Below, one piece after another: positions 1 through 6,457 of a stretch of DNA of 6,499 nucleotides; within the stretch, counting starts at the first letter, position 1, and the number at the start of each line of letters is the position of its first letter. The position numbers and the translations under genes were made by a program. This stretch comes from Spirochaetaceae bacterium (lineage in GTDB: Bacteria; Spirochaetota; Spirochaetia; DSM-27196; SKKC01): contig PWGF01000329.1 of NCBI GenBank assembly GCA_003554375.1, positions 1-6,499 of the forward strand. The letters are read 5' to 3'. The notes below the pieces were generated by a model. The model made no database searches. It was not told the DNA's origin and was given only the letters and a program-made list of their open reading frames with translations.

Positions 1-87
1 CCCCCCCCGCGCGGCAGGCGCCTCCCCGCCTCAGTCGCCCCCGCGCCTCAACGTGCCGCAGCAGCTCGCCGGCTCTTGCGCCTCAAC
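1..87. repeat. GC-rich flank with short direct repeats
   Basis: Downstream of the fusion gene the sequence is nearly all G and C. It begins with eight C and carries the 10-bp direct repeat GCGCCTCAAC at 43-52 and 78-87, the second copy covering the fusion gene's stop codon. The core CGCCTC occurs four times (19-24, 27-32, 44-49, 79-84). No terminator with a T run (on the transcribed minus strand) is visible. Confidence 0.5.
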
Positions 88-3000
88 CGGAGCTTCCCTC
101 CGTAGTCCCTTTCATAGGAAGAGAGCGCGCCGGGTCTGCAACCGAGCCGATGCGAGCGGCATAGCTGCTTTGCTGCTCGATATCCTCGTCGGTGACGATG
201 TGGAAATCGAGCAATCCATTCGAGCGATATCCGGTGTTGAGGTAGTTGATCTCCGCGAGGCACCGGCTCCACCCCTCAAACCATGCAGTGAGCCGCGCCC
301 GCTGATCCTCCGTCCCCGCAAAATGCACCAACAGATCGATATCGCTCGCCGGTCCGGCGCTCCCGCTGTTGGCGCTTCCAAACAGGTACATCGCCTGAAC
401 TCCGTACTGCTCCGGGTCGGTCTCGGCTGCGATGCGCTCGGCCATGTGCATGCGCCAACGCGAGAAAGCGTCGTCGGGTTGAGCAATCGCAGCCTCTTCT
501 CGCGCTCGAGTCCGTTCCGACTCCGGCGGCGCCACGCCAGGATCGCAGAGATACCCGACCGCCTCTTCGAGCTCGGCGTTCATGAGGACCCGCAGAAGCT
601 TCCCGGCTGCGGAGCCCGGAACGTCGATTACGCGAATGACGTGTGCAAGCTGTGCGTACTTCGGCGCAATCTCTTCGAGCTTGTTGGTAGTGCCGGTGAG
701 AAAACTCTCGTTAAACACGGTGTCGTTATCGTCGGGATAGAGGGGAAGATAACGGATCCCTGACTCCACCAGGTCTTGGAAGAAGTGGGTGCCGAAGGAG
801 AGATCCGGCTGATAGTTGCCCCGCTGCCGCGCTATCTCTACCAGGACCGCCGTGTTATTGAGATCGGCGTAGGTGACCTGAACGCCGAGCTTGATGTCGC
901 CTCGACTCCCCCATCTCCCGGGTCCCATGAGCACGAACTGCCGCTTGGGGAGAAGCGAGTTGAGGACCCCGATTGCTTCGCCCACTTGCACCATCTCGGC
1001 GTGAGTCGAAAGCTTGCCGTACTCGTCCGGATCCACGTACACAACGTGGGAAAGCCCCGGATGCATACCGTTGGCAATGTGCCGATGGGCCGTGAAGACG
1101 AGGTCCTTCCGCTCGATGTCGCGCGGAATCGGCGGCGGTTGTGTGTCGGTATCCGTGTATTGCGACCGACACTGCAGCAGGTAGAAGTCGTGGCCGTCCG
1201 AGGCAAACTCGATATCCACCGGAGTCCCGAGCGCTTCCTCGAGCGTTCGAAGAATAGTTCGCACCCGCTTGGCAAACGGGGTTCGATTCACCAGGCCCGC
1301 AAACGTAACGACCGGCTCACCGTCCGGAGCGTCGATCTCATACGGGCTCGGCTGCGTGAGAGTGCCCTCCCGGTAGAGCGAGACGAGATAGTGAGAGCTC
1401 GGAATCGAGTCGCTATGCCGCTCCAGCAGCTCACGCACCTCCATCGTTTCAAAACGCTCTTCCTTCAGGTTGATGACATCCAGCTTCCGCGGAGAGTAGT
1501 ATCGAACCTCGTCCGGAGTGGTGTTCACCCGCAATCCGGGCTGTCCCGGAGAGATGAGCACTGGGAAGTCGTCACTGAGACGATCCACCGCCCGCGTTCC
1601 CAGCCCGGGAACCAGCCGCGCCAACCCGTCCTCGCGCTTGATCCGCGGCGACCATCGAAATTCGTTCTTGCTGAACCCCACGCCGGCATAGAGCGGAAGA
1701 TAGTAGTCGCCGATCTGGGTTCCCACCACCTCCTGGATCATGATTCCCATCTCCTCGTGGAAATCGAGCAGTCCGCGCTCCCGCCGGTACTGGATGGAGT
1801 CCGGGCTGAACACCGACGCATAGATCTCGGCAACGGCATCCGTGAGCTGCTCCAGGCGCGCCTGCTTGGGGCCGCGATTGGCGATGAAGAGGCTTTTGTA
1901 CTTGCCGGAGAAGACTGCGCCCATCTGGTCCTCGAGCAAGCTCGAGCTGCGCACGATGAGCGGCACCTCTCCGAAGTCGTCCAGGACAGCCGATAGGCTT
2001 CGCAGAATCCCCGGCGGGAAGCTCGAATTCTTCAGCAGCTGGATGATGTGCGGATACTCGAGCCTGATCTCATAGAGATCCTTGTACTTCTGCTCGTTCA
2101 GCTCTTCCAGGTTGTTGTAGTGGAGGAACTCCACGGAGGTATCCGTAGTCATGTACCAGGTCGTCGGCGTAGCCGGCGGTGAGAAGTCGGGGATGTTCCG
2201 AGCGGCCTTCCGGAGAATCTGGTGGGCCAGGAACACTCCCGTGCTCTTGCCGCCGAGCTTTCCGTGGCTTCCTTCGGGGAAGATCATCCGATTGACCACG
2301 CCATGGAAGTCGCTGACGTCGATATGCTGCTTCGCGATATTGAGGACTTCCAGCCGCTCGGAGAAGAAGCGGCGGAAGAGATCTACCTTCAGCCATCGCT
2401 CCGTCGGCGAAGAAAGGCGTTCGTGCTCGTCCAATCGATTACAGTAGCGGTTCACCGCCTCCAAGATCTCGGCGAGCGGTGTGTGCGGGCGATCCACAGC
2501 GCGGATCAACGAGTACGCCTTCTGCTCCATGATGCACCGCTTCAGGTAGCGGGTAATCTGTCCGTCGCTCAAGTAGTTGGAGGCGATCCGGAAGGTCCGC
2601 TCAGCCAGCTGCATGACACTATGGAGCGGCTGCTTGGCAAGCGGGTAGTTTTCCTCCCCAGGCGTTTCGGCCTGGACGACGCCGGCCTGGAAGCTCTCCA
2701 TAACCTCCGAATACTCTCCCGCGCCGCTGCGGACCAAGTAGTTGGTCATCTTCCGGCACAGATGCGCAAGGAGATCGGGATCCGTCCGGCGCAACAGATC
2801 GACGATGACGACCCACTCGCGGTCACCGCGCTCATCTCCGGTCAGCTCCTGTCCGGCGTTGTTCCACTCACGCAGCACCTCTTCCATCCGCCGGTGCATG
2901 ACGGTTTGGCCGATCCGGTCCCCGATGGTACAGATGAGCTTGCGCTCCTTGTCCAGGAAGACACCCCCCTCCTGCGGCGGTAGCTTCTTCACATACGATA

Positions 3001-3295
3001 CGTCGACTCGCCCCTCCTTGCGATCGTTGACTACTATGTCGCAACTGTCAGTCCATACGGTGGCCCGATAGTCCGGCGACTGATAACTCACCCCTTGGAA
3101 CACGATTCGCGCGCGACACAGCTCCGGAAACTGCCATCCCGATGGGATGATCCGCACAAGCTCCTGAAGGATTTCCGGGAGCGAAAGCCGCGGGTTACAG
3201 AGCAGTTCCTCCACGTGATAGAGGCAGTTCAGCTCTTTGGCCCGCTCCTTGAGAACATCCAGCACCTGGTCGCCGGACTCGGTATCGTCCATCAC
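83..3295 (-). CDS. Sensor / PEP synthase-like ATP-grasp / nucleotidyltransferase fusion protein
   Basis: The 1070-residue product is soluble, with no signal peptide or membrane segment visible. Residues about 15-135 resemble a sensor domain I recall from bacterial histidine kinases (ELNCLY, then IPSGWQFPE, then an Ile/Leu-rich end). Residues about 345-712 are a PPDK/PEP-synthase N-terminal ATP-grasp domain: GKLGGKSTG at 345-353, VRSSSLLED at 448-456, DIEFA at 694-698 and LLQCRSQ at 706-712. Residues about 733-892 form a conserved region with GPGRWGSRGD (791-800) and SFGTHFFQ (833-840). Residues about 945-1050 are a polymerase-beta-type nucleotidyltransferase with GS at 973-974, SDID with Asp985 and Asp987, and a probable third catalytic Asp1030. 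The phosphohistidine domain (TGGxxxH) and PEP-binding barrel of true PEP synthase are absent, so ordinary pyruvate-to-PEP conversion is unlikely. The gene lies 29 nt after the dehydrogenase gene, probably co-transcribed. The start is GTG at 3295 or the adjacent ATG at 3292. Domain calls are firm; substrate and role are unknown. Confidence 0.9.
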   Translation of the reverse strand: MMDDTESGDQVLDVLKERAKELNCLYHVEELLCNPRLSLPEILQELVRIIPSGWQFPELCRARIVFQGVSYQSPDYRATVWTDSCDIVVNDRKEGRVDVSYVKKLPPQEGGVFLDKERKLICTIGDRIGQTVMHRRMEEVLREWNNAGQELTGDERGDREWVVIVDLLRRTDPDLLAHLCRKMTNYLVRSGAGEYSEVMESFQAGVVQAETPGEENYPLAKQPLHSVMQLAERTFRIASNYLSDGQITRYLKRCIMEQKAYSLIRAVDRPHTPLAEILEAVNRYCNRLDEHERLSSPTERWLKVDLFRRFFSERLEVLNIAKQHIDVSDFHGVVNRMIFPEGSHGKLGGKSTGVFLAHQILRKAARNIPDFSPPATPTTWYMTTDTSVEFLHYNNLEELNEQKYKDLYEIRLEYPHIIQLLKNSSFPPGILRSLSAVLDDFGEVPLIVRSSSLLEDQMGAVFSGKYKSLFIANRGPKQARLEQLTDAVAEIYASVFSPDSIQYRRERGLLDFHEEMGIMIQEVVGTQIGDYYLPLYAGVGFSKNEFRWSPRIKREDGLARLVPGLGTRAVDRLSDDFPVLISPGQPGLRVNTTPDEVRYYSPRKLDVINLKEERFETMEVRELLERHSDSIPSSHYLVSLYREGTLTQPSPYEIDAPDGEPVVTFAGLVNRTPFAKRVRTILRTLEEALGTPVDIEFASDGHDFYLLQCRSQYTDTDTQPPPIPRDIERKDLVFTAHRHIANGMHPGLSHVVYVDPDEYGKLSTHAEMVQVGEAIGVLNSLLPKRQFVLMGPGRWGSRGDIKLGVQVTYADLNNTAVLVEIARQRGNYQPDLSFGTHFFQDLVESGIRYLPLYPDDNDTVFNESFLTGTTNKLEEIAPKYAQLAHVIRVIDVPGSAAGKLLRVLMNAELEEAVGYLCDPGVAPPESERTRAREEAAIAQPDDAFSRWRMHMAERIAAETDPEQYGVQAMYLFGSANSGSAGPASDIDLLVHFAGTEDQRARLTAWFEGWSRCLAEINYLNTGYRSNGLLDFHIVTDEDIEQQSSYAARIGSVADPARSLPMKGTTEGSSG

Positions 3296-3301
3296 GTTCC
3301 G

Positions 3302-3310
3302 TCCTTCCCC
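3302..3310 (-). promoter_or_regulatory. Ribosome binding site of the ATP-grasp/nucleotidyltransferase gene
   Basis: On the minus strand GGGGAAGGA ends 6 nt before GTG (3295) and 9 nt before the next in-frame codon, ATG (3292). Both spacings are workable, so the site does not settle which of the two adjacent codons starts the protein. It lies wholly in the 29-nt gap after the glutamate dehydrogenase stop, which fits translation from a shared message. Confidence 0.65.
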
Positions 3311-3324
3311 GCCGCACGGCCGGG

Positions 3325-4608
3325 CTACACCCAGCCGCGCCGTTTGACCGCCTGCGCGACCCTGTTAATGGCTATGATATACGCTGCATCGCGCATTCGC
3401 AGCCCCCGTTTGTCGGCAAGTGCGCTTACGCTCCGATAGGCGTTGGTGATCTTGGTATCCACCTTCTCCAGGACCTCCGGCTTCTCCCAGTAGTAGTTCA
3501 TATTCGACTGAACCTGCTCGAAATAGCTACAGGTCACACCGCCGGCGTTCGCCAGAAAGTCCGGGATAACCAAGATCCCTCTTTCCTTCATGACCTCGTC
3601 ACCTTCCGGCGTGGTCGGCCCGTTTGCGCCTTCCGCCACCACTTTTACACGTCCGCTCATCTCCGGAGCGCTTGTGGCCGTGATCTGACCTTCAAGGGCC
3701 GCGGGAACCAACACGTCGACTTCCTGACAAAGCCAATCGTCCCCCGGCAGCAGCTCATAGCCCATATCCTGCGCCTTTTCCTTGTCGATATCGCCATATA
3801 CACTCGTGATCGACTTCAGCGCCTCTATGTCCACGCCGTCCCGCTTCCTGAAGGTATACGCGGTCTTGTCACCTTGGTGCCAGCAGGAGACCGCTACGAC
3901 GGTGCCGCCGAGCTCCTGGTACATCTGTGCGGCGTGCTGCGCTACATTGCCGAAACCCTGAAGCGCAGCCGTCGTGTCACCCGGGTTCACCGCGAGCTCA
4001 TCGAGCGCTTCACGGAGCACGTAGCCGACACCGAAGCCCGTCGCCTCGGTCCGCCCGAGCGTGCCTCCCATATCGACCGGCTTGCCCGTGATGAATCCGG
4101 GATATCGTCCGCCGTGAATCGTCTCGTACTCGTCGAGCATCCACACCATGTGCCCGCCGTTGGTCATCACGTCGGGAGCGGGGACATCCAGCTCCGGCCC
4201 CACATCGCGCGCCAGCTGCCGCACCCAACCGCGGCACAGCCGCTCTTGCTCCCGTTCAGTGAGGTGGTGCGGATCGCAGATCACCCCACCTTTCCCACCG
4301 CCGAGCGGAATGTCCACTACGGCACATTTCCACGTCATCCACATCGCGAGAGCACGCACGGTGTCGACGGTCTCCTGGGGGTGAAAACGAATGCCGCCCT
4401 TCGCCGGGCCACGGGCATCGTTGTGTTGCACGCGGAAGCCGCGGAAAACCGCTACGCCGCCGTCGTCCTTCGGGACCGGAATGCTGAAATGGTACTCGCG
4501 CATTGGTTGGCGCAGAATCTCGCGAATCGGCGCTTCGAGATCTATGAGATCCGCAACGGCATCGAACTGCCGTTGCGCGGTATGGTATGGGTTATACGAG
4601 AAAGCCAC
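3325..4608 (-). CDS. gdhA: Glutamate dehydrogenase (Glu/Leu/Phe/Val dehydrogenase family)
   Basis: This cytoplasmic enzyme interconverts glutamate with 2-oxoglutarate and ammonium using NAD(P), linking nitrogen assimilation or amino-acid breakdown to the TCA cycle. The 427-residue length is normal for the hexameric bacterial family. The substrate domain shows GPAKGGIRFHP (67-77), the catalytic-lysine signature PLGGGKGG (101-108, Lys106) and PAPDVMT (143-149) with the catalytic-type Asp146. The Rossmann domain shows GFGNVAQHAA (218-227), and EGANGPTTPE (326-335) and NAGGVTCSYFEQVQ (354-367) follow. The Ser361 region agrees with glutamate rather than branched-chain or aromatic substrates. The segment after the second Rossmann strand, SCWHQGDKTAYTF (241-253), differs from the common SDSxG, so I do not assign NAD or NADP. 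The GTG start is supported by AAGGAG 7 nt upstream and the early SYNPYHTAQRQF motif; the stop is TAG. It is first gene of a likely two-gene unit. The family is certain; the gene symbol is less so. Confidence 0.95.
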   Translation of the reverse strand: MAFSYNPYHTAQRQFDAVADLIDLEAPIREILRQPMREYHFSIPVPKDDGGVAVFRGFRVQHNDARGPAKGGIRFHPQETVDTVRALAMWMTWKCAVVDIPLGGGKGGVICDPHHLTEREQERLCRGWVRQLARDVGPELDVPAPDVMTNGGHMVWMLDEYETIHGGRYPGFITGKPVDMGGTLGRTEATGFGVGYVLREALDELAVNPGDTTAALQGFGNVAQHAAQMYQELGGTVVAVSCWHQGDKTAYTFRKRDGVDIEALKSITSVYGDIDKEKAQDMGYELLPGDDWLCQEVDVLVPAALEGQITATSAPEMSGRVKVVAEGANGPTTPEGDEVMKERGILVIPDFLANAGGVTCSYFEQVQSNMNYYWEKPEVLEKVDTKITNAYRSVSALADKRGLRMRDAAYIIAINRVAQAVKRRGWV

Positions 4609-4615
4609 AAAAAAT

Positions 4616-4621
4616 CTCCTT
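4616..4621 (-). promoter_or_regulatory. Ribosome binding site of the glutamate dehydrogenase gene
   Basis: AAGGAG on the minus strand lies 7 nt before the GTG start at 4608, separated by an A/T-only spacer (ATTTTTT). The good match and spacing decide for this GTG as the start. Confidence 0.8.
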
Positions 4622-4679
4622 CGTCTGGGTTGTTTGTTCCGGATTGCTCGTTCTTCCGACAGTCTCCTCCGGAACGCTC

Positions 4680-4709
4680 ATCGTATCCAGAGAAACAAAA
4701 AGACTGCAA
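4680..4709 (-). promoter_or_regulatory. Tentative sigma70-like promoter for the dehydrogenase operon
   Basis: On the minus strand TTGCAG (4709-4704) and TACGAT (4685-4680) are separated by 18 nt and would place a transcript start near 4673, about 65 nt before the GTG. Each hexamer is only a partial consensus match, and TTGACG at 4741-4736 lacks a good -10 partner. The position is plausible but the evidence weak. Confidence 0.3.
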
Positions 4710-4925
4710 GCATCACGTTTTCCGGATTTTCGAAACGTCAAAACACCGTTCATATCGAATAGATGCCCGGTCGTCGCCTATCCGGCTCCGAACACCCGCG
4801 ACGACCCCAATGGAACGGTCGCGGCCCGGCCTCGAGGACAGCGCAGCTCGCTCCGACTGTTCTGCTCCCGCTTTCTCCTGTGGAGGACATCGAGAGCCGA
4901 GACTGTGCGCCCTCGCTTGGTTACA

Positions 4926-4948
4926 AAAGTAATTTTATTAATTACTTT
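4926..4948. promoter_or_regulatory. Palindromic candidate operator upstream of xylA
   Basis: A perfect 9-bp inverted repeat, AAAGTAATT (4926-4934) and AATTACTTT (4940-4948), has a 5-bp spacer and sits in an AT-rich island in otherwise GC-rich DNA. Its right arm overlaps the -35-like TTGAAA at 4947-4952. This geometry suits a dimeric transcription factor that blocks or tunes the xylA promoter. ROK-family XylR repressors of xylose genes bind AT-rich palindromes of similar size, so such a regulator is a reasonable guess, but no regulator gene is present in the window. Confidence 0.5.
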
Positions 4949-4974
4949 GAAAAATCTGTATCCGGGTGTACCAT
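4947..4974 (+). promoter_or_regulatory. Candidate xylA promoter
   Basis: TTGAAA (4947-4952), five of six to the sigma70 -35 consensus, is followed after 16 nt by TACCAT (4969-4974), four of six to the -10 consensus. A start near 4981 would give a leader of about 133 nt. The overlap of the -35 with the inverted repeat strengthens the case. The -10 is weak, and CATAGT three bases further on is an alternative. Confidence 0.4.
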
Positions 4975-5030
4975 AGTAGGCAAAGCTCTGCGCTCGCCAA
5001 AAGCCGCGCACAGCCTCGCGCCCTCCGAAC

Positions 5031-5069
5031 GCCGGAGACACGGTAAACCGAGGCCCTCGGAGTGCCGGC
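5031..5069 (+). other. Predicted nested stem-loop in the xylA leader
   Basis: GCCGG (5031-5035) can pair with CCGGC (5065-5069), CAC (5039-5041) with GTG (5062-5064), and CCGAG (5048-5052) with CTCGG (5056-5060) around a GCC triloop. This makes one nested 13-bp hairpin with small asymmetric bulges. It ends about 30 nt before the ribosome binding site and has no following T run, so it is not a typical terminator. It may stabilise the message or be an accident of GC-rich sequence. Confidence 0.3.
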
Positions 5070-5100
5070 CCGCGACGCAGCACACCACACAACCAGACCG

Positions 5101-5107
5101 AAAGGAG
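5101..5107 (+). promoter_or_regulatory. Ribosome binding site of xylA
   Basis: AAAGGAG ends 6 nt before the ATG at 5114. This strong site decides for ATG 5114 over the in-frame upstream codons back to 4763, and matches the length and N-terminus of class II xylose isomerases. Confidence 0.85.
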
Positions 5108-5113
5108 CGACCA

Positions 5114-6427
5114 ATGCTCAACGAGTTCTTCCCGAACGTACCCAAGATCCAATATGAAGGGCCCGAGTCGGACAATCCCTTCGCGTTCAAGTTCTATGAC
5201 CCCGACAAGGCGGTCGCCGGAAAGCCGATGAAGGACCATCTCCGCTTCTCGTTGGCGTACTGGCAGGCTATTCTCAGCGACGGGGCGGACCCTTTCGGAG
5301 CCGGCACAATGCAGCGGCCGTGGCTCTCGATCACCGACCCGATGGAGCAAGCAAAAGCGCGCATGCGTGCTATGTTCGAGGCCGTCGAGAAGCTCGGCAT
5401 GCCCTTCTTCTGTTTCCACGACCGCGATATCGCTCCCGAGGGAGACACGCTCCGCGAAACCAATCGCAACCTCGATGAGATCGTGTCGCTCATCAAGGAG
5501 TACATGCAGCACGTGAACGTGAAGCTCCTCTGGGGGACTGCCTGCCTCTTCAAGCATCCCCGCTTTGCTCACGGCGCCGGAACCAGCTGTAACCCGGATG
5601 TCTTCGCGTACGCCGCTGCCGAGGTGAAGAAGGCCATGGAGGTGACTCACGAGCTCGGCGGCGCCAACTATGTCTTCTGGGGCGGGCGAGAAGGATACGA
5701 CACGCTCCTGCACACCGACATGAAGATCGAGCTGGACAACATGGCGCGGCTGCTCCACATGGCTGCCGACTACGCCAAGGAGATCGGCTTCAAGGGGCAA
5801 CTCCTCATCGAACCCAAGCCCAAGGAGCCCACCGTCCACCAGTACGACTATGACGTAGGCAACATTCTGTCGTTCCTGCGGGGATACGGGCTGGACGACC
5901 GGTTCAAGATCAACGTCGAGCAGAATCACGCTATTCTCGCCGGCCATAGCTTCCAGCACGAGATTCGCTTGGCGCGGATTAACAACATGTTGGGGAGCCT
6001 GGACGCCAACCAGGGCGACTACCTCTTGGGCTGGGACACCGATCAGTTCACAACGAATCTCTACGAGGCAATCGCGGTCATGTACGAGGTGCTCCACGCA
6101 GGTGGGCTCGCCCCCGGCGGGATGAACTTCGACGCCAAGCTGCGCCGGCAGAGCTTCGAGCCGGACGATATCTTCCTCTCCCACATCGCTGCAATGGACA
6201 CTTACGCCCGCGGCCTGGAGGTCGCCGACCGTATCATCAACGACGGAACGCTCGACCGCTTCGTCGAGGAGCGCTATGCCGGCTACCGGTCTGGAATCGG
6301 GAAGGAAATCGTGGACGGCAAGGCGGACTTCAAGAAGCTCGAGGACTACATCATCGACAAGGCCGACATCCAAAACCGTTCCGGCCGCCGCGAGTGGCTC
6401 GAGTCGCTCATCAACCGGTTCATATAG
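5114..6427 (+). CDS. xylA: Xylose isomerase, class II
   Basis: XylA converts D-xylose to D-xylulose in the cytoplasm, the first step of the bacterial isomerase pathway feeding the pentose phosphate route; family members also act on D-glucose. The 437-residue product matches the long (class II) form of about 440 residues. All expected active-site positions are visible, shifted by one from E. coli: His102 and Asp105 in FCFHDRD (99-105), the VFWGGREGYDTLLHTD signature (187-202), Glu233 and Lys235 in LIEPKPKEP (231-239), Glu269 and His272 in VEQNHAILAGH (268-278), Asp297 in GSLDANQGD, Asp308 and Asp310 in GWDTDQF, and Asp340 in GGMNFDAKLRRQS. These supply the two divalent-metal sites and hydride-shift residues. 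One small oddity is Thr313 where many relatives have Pro after DTDQF. The start is ATG 5114 with a strong ribosome binding site; the stop is TAG. No xylulokinase, transporter or regulator gene is in view, so the rest of the pathway must lie elsewhere. Confidence 0.97.
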   Translation: MLNEFFPNVPKIQYEGPESDNPFAFKFYDPDKAVAGKPMKDHLRFSLAYWQAILSDGADPFGAGTMQRPWLSITDPMEQAKARMRAMFEAVEKLGMPFFCFHDRDIAPEGDTLRETNRNLDEIVSLIKEYMQHVNVKLLWGTACLFKHPRFAHGAGTSCNPDVFAYAAAEVKKAMEVTHELGGANYVFWGGREGYDTLLHTDMKIELDNMARLLHMAADYAKEIGFKGQLLIEPKPKEPTVHQYDYDVGNILSFLRGYGLDDRFKINVEQNHAILAGHSFQHEIRLARINNMLGSLDANQGDYLLGWDTDQFTTNLYEAIAVMYEVLHAGGLAPGGMNFDAKLRRQSFEPDDIFLSHIAAMDTYARGLEVADRIINDGTLDRFVEERYAGYRSGIGKEIVDGKADFKKLEDYIIDKADIQNRSGRREWLESLINRFI

Positions 6428-6442
6428 AGTCGGCTCAGACTC
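6427..6442 (+). terminator. Weak hairpin after xylA
   Basis: GAGTC (6427-6431) and GACTC (6438-6442) form a 5-bp stem with a 6-nt loop starting at the last base of the xylA stop codon. There is no following T run, so intrinsic termination here is doubtful. Confidence 0.15.
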
Positions 6443-6457
6443 CTACAGAAGGGGGCA

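Larger units (their letters stand above)
4609..5113. other. Divergent intergenic region between the dehydrogenase and xylA
   Basis: This 505-bp stretch has no convincing protein or RNA gene. The dehydrogenase-proximal part (about 4609-4760) is of mixed composition with A/T runs, the middle (about 4761-4916) is GC-rich without clear signals, and 4918-4960 is a sharp AT-rich island. The part next to xylA (4981-5113) is a GC-rich presumed leader. The xylA frame happens to stay open back to 4763, but that extension carries no recognisable protein sequence and crosses the promoter-like island, so I treat it as non-coding. Confidence 0.75.

Noticed and set aside
776..1996. 406-codon open frame, plus strand, antisense to the fusion gene
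   Set aside because: It lies wholly opposite well-supported ATP-grasp coding sequence, has no domain signature and is a common artefact of GC-rich codon use.
2222..2983. 253-codon plus-strand open frame opposite the N-terminal part of the fusion gene
   Set aside because: The product is Leu/Arg/Asp-rich with no recognisable family, and the opposing strand is clearly the coding one.
83..3295. Annotation as phosphoenolpyruvate synthase (ppsA) or pyruvate phosphate dikinase
   Set aside because: Only the ATP-grasp domain matches; the phosphohistidine motif and PEP-binding barrel are absent and other domains are present.
4638..4726. TCCGGA occurring three times (4638, 4668, 4721), two of them within an 11-of-14 direct repeat
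   Set aside because: TCCGGA-like sequences are also frequent inside the coding regions of this window, so the cluster is weak evidence for operator sites.
4715..4738. ACGTTT (4715-4720) with AAACGT (4733-4738), plus the TTTCGAAA palindrome between
   Set aside because: Arms of only 6 bp with a 12-bp spacer and no clear promoter alignment are compatible with chance.
3874..4932. 352-codon plus-strand open frame opposite the dehydrogenase gene
   Set aside because: It overlaps the strongly conserved dehydrogenase in antisense and ends in the intergenic region without a protein motif.
4763..5113. In-frame 117-codon upstream extension of xylA beginning at ATG 4763
   Set aside because: The extension has no recognisable protein sequence, crosses the AT-rich promoter-like island, and ATG 5114 has a strong ribosome binding site and gives the normal family length.
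4778..6373. 531-codon open frame antisense to xylA
   Set aside because: It is a mirror of a GC-rich coding gene, with composition dictated by xylA codons, no known motifs, and it runs through the xylA promoter region.
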